Origin: Delphinus delphis
Taxonomy: Eukaryota > Chordata > Mammalia > Artiodactyla > Delphinidae
NCBI RefSeq assembly: GCF_949987515.2
Contig: NC_082686.1
Span: 48,833,559-48,897,558, forward strand
DNA: 64,000 nucleotides
Direction: 5' to 3'
Part shown: positions 46,120-58,100 of the stretch, piece after piece
Numbering within the stretch: position 1 is the first letter of the stretch
How the letters are laid out: the number at the start of each line of letters is the position of its first letter
The notes under the pieces: model-generated
Told to the model about the DNA's origin: nothing
Seen by the model: the letters and a program-made list of their open reading frames with translations, nothing else
Database searches by the model: none
Made by a program: the position numbers and the translations under genes

Positions 46120-46880
46120 CATTGCCTAGGTTGCTTTAACCTCCCACATGGACATCACCCCCTCTAACCCCACTTGATCTCTGACACTCCGATTCAGACC
46201 AATCCTCTACGTGGATGGAATGTTTCAGCACCAATTCTGACAGCTGGGTGTCCTACAATTCAATTCTGACATTACTACCCAGAGTTAGCACATACCCCAT
46301 GAGTTAAGGCCTCAATTCCACAAGACTGCACCCACTTCAGATGCTAACAGCAGGTCTTGGATATCCCCAAACCACCCGCAATTCTGCCTGGCCAACTATA
46401 AATTTAGGGGCTTCTATGGAGCCCCCCCGCCTTTGATAATTCACTAGAACAACTCACAGAGCTCACTTAAAGCACTAAAGTTACAATTACAATTTTATTA
46501 TAAAGGATACAACTCAGGGATAGCCAAGTGGAAGAGACCCATAGGGCAACGTCTGGGAGGGAGGGGTGCTGGAGCTTCTGTTCCTGTGGAGTTGGAGTGT
46601 GCCACCCACCCAGTACATCAATATGCTCACCAACCAGGAAGCTCTCTGAGCCTCTTCAAGTTTTTGTTGAAGTTGCATTATATACAGTGCATAATTGGTT
46701 AAATTAATGAATTAATGGCCATAGTGAGTGAACTCAGTCTTCAGCTTCTCTCCCCTCCCTTGGAGGTCAGGGGGTGGGGCAGAAAATTTCAACCCTTTAA
46801 TCACATGGTTGTTTTTTTTTCTGGCAATAAGCCCCCATGGTGAAGCCATCTAGCCCACCATGTGAATCTCAGATTTTCAC
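46120..46880 (-). repeat. LTR-like element (ERV type, tentative)
   Basis: Read in reverse it has an LTR 3' part with 'ctttataataaaattgtaattgtaactttagtgc', 'gagctctgtgagttgttctagtgaatta' and 'gggtagtaatgtcagaattgaattgtaggacacccagctg'. The boundaries are approximate, and there are no internal genes. Confidence 0.55.
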
Positions 46881-46974
46881 TGAGACTGGAAAAAGACAAA
46901 GATGGCAAACACAACAGCTATTTAATATTGTCCTAGAAGTCCCTGCAGAGTGCTAAGTAATAAGACCAACAGTA

Positions 46975-47335
46975 CTTGGCAAGCATGTGAAGCAACCAGC
47001 ACTGCTGAGTGTAAAATGGCACAGTTTCTTCGGAAAATATTTCGATATTATCTGCTTAAGTTGAACATCCTCAAATCCAAATGACTCAAATTCCACTCTT
47101 AGTTATGTACGCAACAGAAATGCATGTTCATATATATACCAAGAGGATAAAAATGGGCCTTGCAGCATTCTTCATAACCCCAAACTGAAAATAACCCAAA
47201 CATCTAACTGTGGTAGAAAGGTAAAGTTGTGGTATATTCACAGAAAGTAATGTTTTTTGTAGAGCACACAGAACACAGTAAGAATTCAAATGAGCACAAT
47301 AAATCCAATCAACAAGGAAAGAATGGAAAAGAGAA
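46975..47335 (+). repeat. L1 3' region fragment
   Basis: L1 wording on +: 'cagaaatgcatgttcatatatataccaagagg', 'cattcttcataaccccaaactgaaaataacccaaacatc' and 'aaagttgtggtatattcacag'. Confidence 0.65.
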
Positions 47336-47649
47336 GCAGGAATAAGCACGTATGAAGAACTAAGTGGAAATGCTAGTATAAGAAATACAAATTTTAAAAT
47401 GAATTCAATAGATAATTCAATTAAAAAAACAGTTAAAGATGAAGTTGAGCAACTCCCATAAGGTTATCAGGAATGGAGAAAAAGGAGAGAATGAGACAGG
47501 TATTGAGGGTAGAAATAAAACCTTCTCTTAGAAATAAAGAAGTAACCAGAGGAGAAAAATATTTAAAGAAACAACACTATTTGTTTTCCAGGATTTGGAA
47601 AAGACTAACCTATAAATCTCTGCTAGAACAAACTCCTTTGAAATCATAG

Positions 47650-47820
47650 TGGGACTTCCCTGGTGGTCCAGTGGTTAAGACTCCACGCTCCCCATGCAGG
47701 GGGCCTGGGTTCAATCCCTGGTCAGGGAACTAGATCCTGCATGCATGCTGCAACTAAGAGCCCGCAGGCCGCAACCAAGACCTGGCGCAGCCAAATAAAT
47801 AAAAACTAAAAAAAAAAAGA
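47650..47820 (+). repeat. CHR SINE, ~170-base 'catgcatgctgcaac' subtype
   Basis: Target-site duplications gaaa(a)tc(a/g)tagt lie at 47639-47650 and about 47819-47830. The body ends 'cagccaaataaataaaaactaaaaaaaaaa'. Confidence 0.92.
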
Positions 47821-47829
47821 AAATCGTAG

Positions 47830-49095
47830 TACTAAGACTTTAAGAAACGAAATGTCCTAGGGTCCCCAAATCAGAGGAAACTGAGTTGAAACTGTAGTAA
47901 CCTTGTGATAGATGGGACTGCCAGTTTCAAAGGCGCTGGCTTTTGAAAGCCCAAAGGTGACAAGAGATCAGGATTTAGGTCCACAGAGATCGGAACTAAG
48001 AATTCCACACAAAGCTGGGTTGGAACCACTGAAGAGCTACACCTTCAGTGAAAGAACAAGCCAGAAAAAAACTCCATTCACCAACCCAGGCAAAGATATT
48101 TGTCTGTCCCAGACTGGGCACGAGGTGGGCAAACAGCCTCCCTTTAAGATTTAGAACAATGACCTTGTTCTCACACTGGTCTAAAGTTCAAATTTACAGT
48201 TGCTGGTCTAGGAAACCAGAGTTTGAGAAATTAATATGAAAATAGTGCCTAGCCATTGATACTCTTGGAACAATCTAACAAAAGCAAACATAAAACTGAT
48301 CTGGGAGGACCCTTTTTCAACGTAGGCAGGTGGCACAGGATTCCAAAGATAAGGCCCTACTGGAGATGCGCTTATACTCTAACATTTATAAAACTCTGGA
48401 GAAATCCAATAAACAGCAGTATTCAACTTCAAAACTTCAGATAATAGACTATAAGACTGGTATATTTAAAATAATTAAACAAGTTATCTTTGCATCTTTG
48501 CTCTAAGCCTTTACAAACTATAACTATACATTTATAAGATCAGGGGAGACAAAGACTTTGTTTATTTTCCAAACAGATGTAAAACCCCTGTTTAGGAACC
48601 TCCATGAAGATTATAGGTTTAAATTTCCTGATTCAATTATGAGTGGGAAGCATCATGCAGTTTATATCAAAGCTATTATTTTAAAAAAGACAAGACACTG
48701 AAGGTCTGGATTAACTCTAAATTTATCAGTTTAGGTAACCTTGTGAAATTATGTAAACAGCCAATGGCTTTTAATAAAACAGCAGTAACAAGCAGATTTA
48801 ATCAGGAAGGAAGTCATCTGACAACAACAAATCAACGTGTGCTTCTAAAAATGAATTATTATAAACTAAATAATTTTCCCCATGGAAATATAAAACTGAA
48901 TTTTTGGAACCTTAACACTTATTTCTACACGTAATTTATGTAATTCTCTAAACACATTTAAATGATCCAAAGATGGCGGTTAATTGTACTACTTTTAATT
49001 TTGTGGTAAGATTAAGTGTAATAAGTCTTAATAGTATTATGTGTTCTGTCAATGGTTATTTTTTAATATGTTCAATTCTCCTCCCCTTTAAAAAT
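47830..49095. other. Intergenic, no recognised gene
   Basis: Short open frames of 60-80 codons overlap each other and show no domain. No repeat recognised. Confidence 0.4.
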
Positions 49096-49105
49096 GGATT
49101 AACTC

Positions 49106-49318
49106 GGACTTCCCTGGTGGCGCAGTGGTTGAGAGTCCGTCTGCCGATGCAGGGGACACGGGTTCATGCCCCAGTCCGGGAAGATCCCACATGCCGCAGA
49201 GCAGCTGGGCCCGTGAGCCATGGCCGCTGAGCCTGTGTGTCCGGAGCCTGTGCTCCACAACGGGAGAGGCCACAACAGTGAGAGGCCCACTTACCGCAAA
49301 ACAAACAAACAAACAAAC
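49106..49318 (+). repeat. CHR SINE, young ~210-base subtype
   Basis: Perfect 10-base duplications ggattaactc lie at 49096-49105 and 49319-49328. The body is close to 13712-13924 ('gagccatggccgctgagcctg', 'ccacaacgggagaggccacaacagtgagaggccc') and the tail is (AAAC)n. It lies just past the ZBTB11 3' end. Confidence 0.95.
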
Positions 49319-49404
49319 GGATTAACTCAGTAACATATCAAATAACAGCAACTGATTTATGAGCTGAAAATAGTGACAAGCTCAACTCCAAAGCTTATGC
49401 CTTA

Positions 49405-51044
49405 AACAAGATTCAACATCTTTTATTTACATATTTATGACATACATTAATGGGTCTTATACAATTAACTAAATCTAATAACAATGGTGACAAGGGAACA
49501 TAAAGACACAATTCCAAATTTTTGTCAGGTTGAAATACATTTTCACTAACTGAAAGATATGATAAACAAGCAGCCATTATAAAGTTACAGACTGTATGTT
49601 AATCCACTTAAAATTGAAAGTCAGCCACACAGCTATCAAAACAATGGGAAATTTACAAATGCAAATATTACATATACAGGTACAATGCATGCATGGCATC
49701 ACATTTATTCTTCATCTTTTAAGCCATTTTTAAAGTAAACTGGAATACGCATCTTAATAATATATGTACATCAAGGCACATTCTTTTCTTGTGCTTTAGG
49801 AATGACTTACATGTGATCTGCTTGTATCTTAATTTTACAACGTATATTAGCTTCTAATACTTAGAAGTTTAATTTTAACAATTACAGCTTGAGTGGTAGT
49901 TTCCCAGGAGAGAAATGTGGCATCTCCCCGTGGCTATTTTGAAAAACGAGAAAACTGGATAGCTTAAAGAGGTGGGAATTTAAAAATCAAACACACAAAT
50001 TAATTTAACTTTCAGGCAACTTTTAAAAAGAATTTAATTTTAACAATTTGGTGGGCCATAATCAATTTCTTTAAGTAGTATACTGTAATGAGGGCTGAAG
50101 AATTTTCAATATTCTGAAATTACTTAACAATTACATGGTATCCACAGGACCGCTGTAGATGTCTATATTGCTATCCTACTTCTAAACTGCAGTTCTTCAA
50201 CAAAATTGAACAATTAAACATGATACAAAAGCTGCAAACATACCAAACCTAGTTTTAACTTTTTTCCCATTTATCATCTTATGTAATCATGGAGAAATTT
50301 CCCATCAACAGTTTAATAACAATGTTCTTTGCTCATGGTCAATTTACTTGCCTTGAAGGATAGTAGAGTAAGGCTTTAATAGGCATTTCATGCATTTTAA
50401 TGGCATTTAAAAAAATCAGCTATTCATTTAGGGGTTCCCCATATAGATTAAGTACACTGTGCAAACTTGATTACAACATGTAACTCATTAAGTGCTTTAA
50501 AATAAAGAATCCCTGACTTTATAAGGGGTTAAAATAAATAGTAAGTCAAGAATCACAGATCTGAAGCATTTAAAAAAATGTAATATACTTATGCATCGCA
50601 CTAAAACGTTTTATATTAGAATTTTTAAACCATAAACAAGGCAAATGAAATCACAGAACCTCTATATTTTGAGAATAAAAGAGAAGAAAAGCCAATTAGT
50701 ACAGCCTTTTAAACTCAAAGTATATAATAATGTCAAAATGCAAATGAAACTGTACGGTTTTTAATTTATTTAGTACAGTTCTTTATAAACATTAATTCAT
50801 AAAAAGTATACCATGATAATCCACTGCCATCAAACAGATTTGTTTTCAATTTCTTTACAGTAAATGGACTTTTCTACAGAACCCATTAGCCAGACAAACC
50901 GTTTAGAAATGTTAAAACACCACCAAAACAGCCCAGAGCCTTGATGTACAAACTCTAGGCAGACAGCCACATAGTACTGTAAACAAATGTTCTGTGAGTT
51001 CAGTTTATGTGAGATGTCCCTTCTGTTCATCTCGATTACTACAT
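49405..51044 (-). other. ZBTB11: ZBTB11 3' UTR
   Basis: About 1.6 kb of AT-rich, repeat-free sequence follows the stop. An AATAAA on the minus strand (complement of 49422-49427) is the last good polyadenylation signal before the SINE at 49106-49318. The exact cleavage site is inferred. Confidence 0.6.
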
Positions 51045-51562
51045 TCACTCTGTTTCTGAAATATGGGCCACCTCTACTTCAACAGTTTGAATAGCTTCTG
51101 CAACTTCAGACAGCTTCTGTCCTTGCTGTTGTGCTAACACATAGTTAACCACTTGCATAATACTTTGGTCAGAAAGTGTAGACACTGACGGACATTCTTC
51201 AGTAGCTGCAACAGCTTCGAGAGCTTCCATAGTTTCTCCTGTCACTACCACAGTTTCAAGTTCTTGAGGACCGCTGTTTTCTTGTTCCTGCATATCTGCT
51301 GTTAAGATGCTAACAGCATGCTCCACTTGAGTTCCTTGGTTATGAAACTGAAGGGTATCTTTTTCCAGCATAATTTTGCAAGGCACATAATCTCTGTGGA
51401 ATTTAGTCATATGTTTACGGAGTGTTCGAGCATCTATGTAGGCTTCACTACATACCGGACAGACATAGGGCCGTTCACCTGTATGTGTTCTGACGTGGCG
51501 TTTTAGAGATCGGGCATCAGCCCAAGCTACTCCACATGTTAAGCACTCAAATGGCTTAACTC
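51045..51562 (-). CDS. ZBTB11: ZBTB11 last coding exon: fingers 11-12 and C-terminal tail
   Basis: The acceptor TTTTTTAATAG is on the minus strand. It encodes CLTCGVAWADARSLKRH and CPVCSEAYIDARTLRKH fingers, then an acidic tail rich in Glu/Gln/Thr/Val, ending with TGA at 51045-51047. Confidence 0.96.
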
Positions 51563-52098
51563 CTATTAAAAAAGAAACAAGAGAGGTGTATGTGTGGTGA
51601 GGTCCAAGTACCAAAATATATTACAGCTGCCTGATAAATAATGCTTTTCTTTTAAGTACAGTAGCCCATAAACGTTTCTATCTTGACTATGGCGGTCTTT
51701 TATTTAGAACCAAATGGTTTCTCTTAGAATAAAGCAGATTCTGGATATAATCTCTCTAAAGATGTTCCTATTGATAGAAGTTACTGAGAGACAATCCTGA
51801 GGTTCTGTGAATAGTCTCTTTTAGCCTTCACAGCAATCCTATAATCCTAGGATAAAAAACCAGAAACTTCAAGTAGTCCATTCCAGCATAAAAATATTGA
51901 TATAGAGTATTAAGCTCACTAAAACAGGAATCTATCTATCTACACAACAATTAGGTAGTCAGGTTCAGGATCACCTCTATCACTTGAATAAATCTTCCAC
52001 AACATGGGATTAATCTCTTATTAAGGAAAGCGAGATAATAGGCAAGAGGAATGGTAAAAGGAGAATCACTACTGGACTGGCTTTTATTCTACTGTAAG

Positions 52099-52135
<37 letters not shown>

Positions 52136-55100
52136 TATATGAAGTATAGTTACCTCCATGGTTGTTCATGTGTCTCCTATACTCTCTCAGCTGAGTGAAT
52201 TTTCTTCCACATTGTTCACACACCCGTTCCAGGTTTTGCTTTGCTCTTCCTTTTTTTCCATGGGTAGCTTTCTTTACATGCCTTCTGAACAATGCCTTTT
52301 CATAAAATTCTTTGCCACATATATTACACCTAAAATAAAGGAAAACCCCAAATTATTTTTTCCAAAGCACCAGAATCCATAATAATTAATCCAAGTACAT
52401 TTATATCTTAAGTTTAGATCCTTCTCAGATTTACCCACCTGTAAGGCTCAGTGACAGAGTGAGACTTCACATGGGAATACCAATCTTTCTTCCAACTATA
52501 GCACTTATCACAAAATTGGCACTGGAATGGCTTCACACCAAGATGTTTGTTCATGTGCTGGCGAAGATCTCTAGCTTCAAAGAAACTTTTCTCACATCTG
52601 CAATAACAAAGTTCATTCACCCAACTGGATCATCTTATTCTTTTAAAAGAAGTTTCCAAGAACTCAGTATATTCTTGGGTTTCTAGAACTCCACAAGATG
52701 ATCCCAATTTAAAACAAAAACAATTCTTACTATTCCAATCTTGCATCAAGGCTACAGGGTCTTAAGTTCTTTTAGCTGCAGAGTACTAGAAACATTTTAG
52801 AAAGAATCCTGCACAGCTCCCAAGGGTTATCATAGGTGTTATTATTTTCTGTCTCCTCCTCAACCCCATCTGATCTCCCCTTTTGACATCCCTTTTCACC
52901 CTCTCCCAGTCTCTGTCCATCTATTGGAAGTAGGCCTCACTCTTGACCATAAGGATGGAGCAACTGACTTAGGCCTAGATCAATCAGAGCACAGCATTCT
53001 CTTAGCCATAGTGATCGATTCACAGAAAACCAAATGCCTTAACCAGATCCAATGGTAGCGAACCTCAGGGCTTTTATAGGAACTACGAGAAAAGCAGCTT
53101 GACAATCTGGGAGTTGAGAGGATGTAAGGCTGAAATCATTGCCACTGCCTTGTCCATACGGAGTCTCAGAGACATCAAGTGCTAATGAATCTGAAACCAG
53201 TTTACATTAAACTATTCAGACTCCTAGATTCGACTTTCATTCAAGTCAGTTTATTTTATTTTTAAATTTTTAAGAATAAATTTATTTATTTGTTTTTATT
53301 ATTGCCTGTGTGGGTCTTTGTTGCTGTGCGCGGGCTTTCTCTTTGTTGAGGTGGGACTACTACTTTTTTGTGGTGCGTAGGCTTCTCATTGTGGTGGCTC
53401 TTTTTGTTGTGCAGCATGGGCTCTAGGCGCACGGGCTTCAGTAGTTGTGGCACGTGGGCTCAGTAGTTGTGGCACACAGGCTTAGTTGCTCTGCGGCATG
53501 TGGGATCTTCCCGGACCAGGGCTCGAACCCATGTCCCCCGCATTGGCAGGCGGGTTCTCAACCACTAAGCCAGGGAAGCCCTCAAGTCAGTTTAAATTGG
53601 GTTTTCTTATACTTGCAACTAAAAATGTATGAATAATAAACTATCTTTGTTTTAAAATAAGACTGATTATAGAGTGACATCAGCATATAGGGCAGAGTAG
53701 GTAACTCCAAAAGCCCATCCCTACATGAAAGCAGTAAACAAATGGGCAAAAACTGTCAGAATCAATTTTATTGGACCTCTGGAAACTAATTAAAAGTTTA
53801 CAGTGACCAGGTAAATATTTAATCAAGAAAGCAATTGCTGAATCTTGGTAAGAGAGCTCTGTGGCATTTCAACTCACCCTGGCCCCATCCCCGGGCTCCT
53901 CAGCTCAGCAGACAGACTGCACTCCTGCTACGGGTCCCTAGTACCAGAGGAACTTATTCTCACAGAGCTGTAGTTGTTCTAAGCTATCTGATGACTTCTT
54001 GAGGTTACCCCTCAAAGGGTCTGCTTGTATTTACCCTAACTCTTCCAGGGCTGAGGACTCGGGGAGGGGTGGGGAGTACAGAGGAGCAGATGGCTGGAAA
54101 CACTTACAGGCAAATGTATTAGCCACAGCTGCTGGGGCAAGGAACAGCAGTTCGGTGCAAACAATATCCAAACCAAAAGCCTGTGAGGAAAAGGCTGGAG
54201 ACCGAGATGTTTTGGGGAATGAGAGCTTTGAAAAACTCTCACATATTCCCAGGAATCTAGAAGTCCAAATATCTGCCCAGTGCTGGGCACATGCTCAGAA
54301 AAGACCCGAAAAGGCTCTATACTCTCACCAATGGCTGACTCTGCACAAACAGAAAGAGAAGACCAAGGCAGAATTGTAAACTGCCTGGCCTGAGTATTGA
54401 AGGCATTCTGGAATTAGTGGTGATGCTCACACAACACCGTGAATGTACTGAAAGCCACTAAACTGAACACTTTAAAATGATGAATGTTATGTTCTATGAA
54501 CTTTACTTCAATTATAAAAAAGATTTCAAGAGGCTTTGGAAAATGAAAAGAGGGAAAAAGGAATCTGAAGAAGGGAGAAATGAGCAGAGGGCCAAGTACT
54601 TCCGAGGAACTGCCTAGGAAGAATCTCTGGCTGGCACCAAGGGACCCTTCTTTCCTACAGTCCCTACTGTAGGAAAGAACTGGTTGCACATTTGAACAAC
54701 TTCTTTAAATCATTTAAAATGAGTGATTTGTATGATATGAAATTTGTGTCTAAATAAAACTGTTACATAAATAAATAGGAACATCTAGACAAAAACAAAC
54801 TGATAAAATCAAGAGTAAACAAATAACAGTTTAATATTATCTTCAAGTATTCTGCTTTTTCAGTTTTACTGAGGTGTAACTGAAAAATAAAATTGTCAGA
54901 TATTTAAAGTGTATACTGTGATGATTCAGTACATGTATACACTGTGAAAGGAATCCTCCCACTTGTTAACACACCCATCACCTCACATATATATACGTGT
55001 GTGTATAATTACATATGAATATTCAAGTTCCTACTCTCTTAGCAAAATTCAATCATATTATACAGTGTTATCAACTATAGTCACCTCAAATATTTTCTTT

Positions 55101-58100
55101 TGAAACAACTTTCAAATAAACTGAGTAAGAACACAAGGAAATTAATTGAATGGTTCACATATTAAATACTTACTGAGTACAATGATAGCCTCGAACTTCA
55201 GGCTTTGGTTGGTGTTTCTTTAGGTGCTTGCTGAGCCCAGAGCCCCTGTGAAAAGACTTTCCACAAACTGAGCAAAGGTACTTGGACTCGCCTATAAAAA
55301 ATAAAAACCATGTCACAAATCCAGCAATCAGGTGCTCTTCCAACAGAATGCTTTACGTTGTATTTCAGAAGTTATTTTATCAAGTGGGCACGGAAGCTGT
55401 AACATGTGGCATCCACCTTCTAAGAATAACAAACTATGTCAAAATCCCTATTTTCTCTCAACCAGAGTACTAGAGAGGCTACTACTACTACCCACAGAAT
55501 GTGACAGGCTTGCATGATCATCTGGATTATAACAGTGTAGAGTTGTATACAAGTTCTAGAGCAGATTATCTACCCTTCATCAGCCATTTTCCACATAACT
55601 GCTTTAAACACCTGAAAATAAGTATATGTGGACTAAAAGTTCTAATAAAATTATAAGCCACATACCATGCTGACAGTTACATCTATCTACTGCTTAACTT
55701 TTTAAAAGCAAGACCATTTCCTTAGGTGCCTGGATTTAATACTCAGTACACATTTTTCTGCACTGACTGAAACAAAATTTTTACACAAATAAGATAGCTC
55801 TAAAACTAGATTATAAGAACAACTTTTAAACTTTACTCTAAAAAAAACCACAAAAAAACAAAAAAAACTTTACTCTCATTAATAAAAAACTGCACACATA
55901 CAGTCATCTTACAGCATAATCAATATACTAGTAAATTAATAGTATATAACATGTAACTATGTCAATATAAGTTTCTCATTACCTGTGTGAATACTCATAT
56001 GTTCCTGAAGACTCCGTTTGGTAACAAATGACTTAACGCAGAGTTCACACTGGAACTGCTTCTGTGATTGATGGAGACTCTGGTGTAATTTTAGACCGTG
56101 CTTGTAGATGAAAGTCTTTCCACAGACCTAAGAGAGCACAGGTGTTTAAACCAGTAAAACAGGAAAAGAGATAAGGGCTGTTTCTGAAGAATGAGGACAC
56201 AGAACCTACTATGCTATTTTAAATTAAAAACATAAATTATAAACAAAATGACAAAGTTAAAAAGTTGATACAAGGGCCAAGGATTTTAGCTGGCTGATCA
56301 TCTTCTGATTCAGTAGTTAACCAATATTGCTATTTTTCTTACACCCATGAGATCACTAGAAGAACTCAAAACAGTATGCAAAAAAACCTCATACTGTCCT
56401 TTGTGAGACTGGTAAACAATATATCTTATATTAAAAGAGACATGGGAGCTTAATCAAGAACAATATACTCAACTCCTGCTATACCAACTAGAACAGTGCT
56501 TCTTAAACTCTCTATGATGAAGAACCAGTTTTTTTCTTTCCCCAATCTATTAGGGAGAGATTTTTGTTAAACACAATGAAAATGTCACAGTATCAAATTA
56601 CCATGACAGTTTCTACATGCTACTCTCCATCTTTGCACTTATCTTTTATGGACCACACATTTTGAGTAGTGCTACACCAGAAGACCAGAGGCCGAATTAA
56701 CACTTAGTTTTTAAATATATGAATAAAATGATGCTTAGGACTTGGCTTCAAAATAACTGAAGGGAGGGGGAAGTAAGGGAGTGAGAGACAGTACATATAA
56801 AATACAACTGACCACAGATAACCAACAAGGACCTACTGTATAGCACAGGGAACTACACTCGATATCTTGTAATAACCTATAATGGAAAAGAATCTAAAAA
56901 AGAATGAATGGATGAATGAATAAATAAATAAATGAATCACTTTGCTGAACACCTGAAACTAACACAACATTGTAAATCAACTATATTTCAATAAAAATTA
57001 AAAAAAAACCCACAATTGACCATGTGTTGATAACTATTAAAGCTGGGTGAAGAGTACATGAGGGTTTATTCTACTCTCTTACATTCTTTTTTCTTATAAT
57101 ACGAAGCTTAAGAAACGAAAGAGAGAGAGAAAAACATTAAAAATTTCACTGGTTCCAAAACTGTTTATTAATAAAAATAGTGGGTCATCCTTATATGCAA
57201 GGCTATAGGTGCTACTAGAAATTTTTCACCGTTGCAAATAGCCCAAAGCTGGCTTATCACAGGATTCTTTACCCAGGAATCACATTTTGGCATTTAGTCT
57301 TCAGCTCTAGAGAAGGACACATAGCTTAGGCAGAATTTCTACTAAGACGTGTTTAACTCACAGGTTCCTTCCCAAGCCAGGTTGGTCCTACTGAACGTTA
57401 AGGGATGACTGAGATGATGAATTGGTTATTCTCACCCTGTATCGCTCTGAATCCTAGCAAGTTTCCCGAACATCCTAAATAGATTAATTTCAAGTTACAA
57501 CTTCAGCCAAATTAAAGAACAGAACTGGGAATCACCCTTGACCTAGGCAACAAACTGAAAAAGTTATGGACTTCCTGTGACATTTTACCAAAGTGATGTG
57601 ACGCCAGAATCAACCAGTCTTATCACCGGTTATGTTCCAATCTTCTTTAAATAACAAAATAAATATAATGGCTTTACCTGGCATGCATGTGGTTTTACCC
57701 CTGTGTGCTTTAACATATGTATTCGAAGAGAATATAATTTAGGTAATGTCCTTCCACATATCGAACATATAAATTCGCGTTTGGTTCTGCCCTTCTCAGA
57801 TGATGATCCTGATGCCTCATTAGGTGCAGAACTGGAAGAGGATGAAGTAGGTGCATCTTTCCTGGTATGTCGAATAAGGTGTGCTCTCAAGGAGGCACTG
57901 TACTGAAACTGTTTCTTACACAACTAAAAGAAAAAGTAAACAAAATTCTGCCTGAATGTATTTCCATCACAAATGTTAAGTGAAACTCAACTTGTACTTC
58001 AACATTCCATATCTTTGTTACAATTATATCACTCAATAAACATATATACTATGTAAAAGACAATATGCTAGGTACCACACTATAGAAATGAAAGGGACAG

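Noticed and set aside
53999..54379. 126-codon + frame in a ZBTB11 intron
   Set aside because: No domain and low similarity to anything I recognise; it is flanked by L1-like pieces, so taken as repeat-derived.
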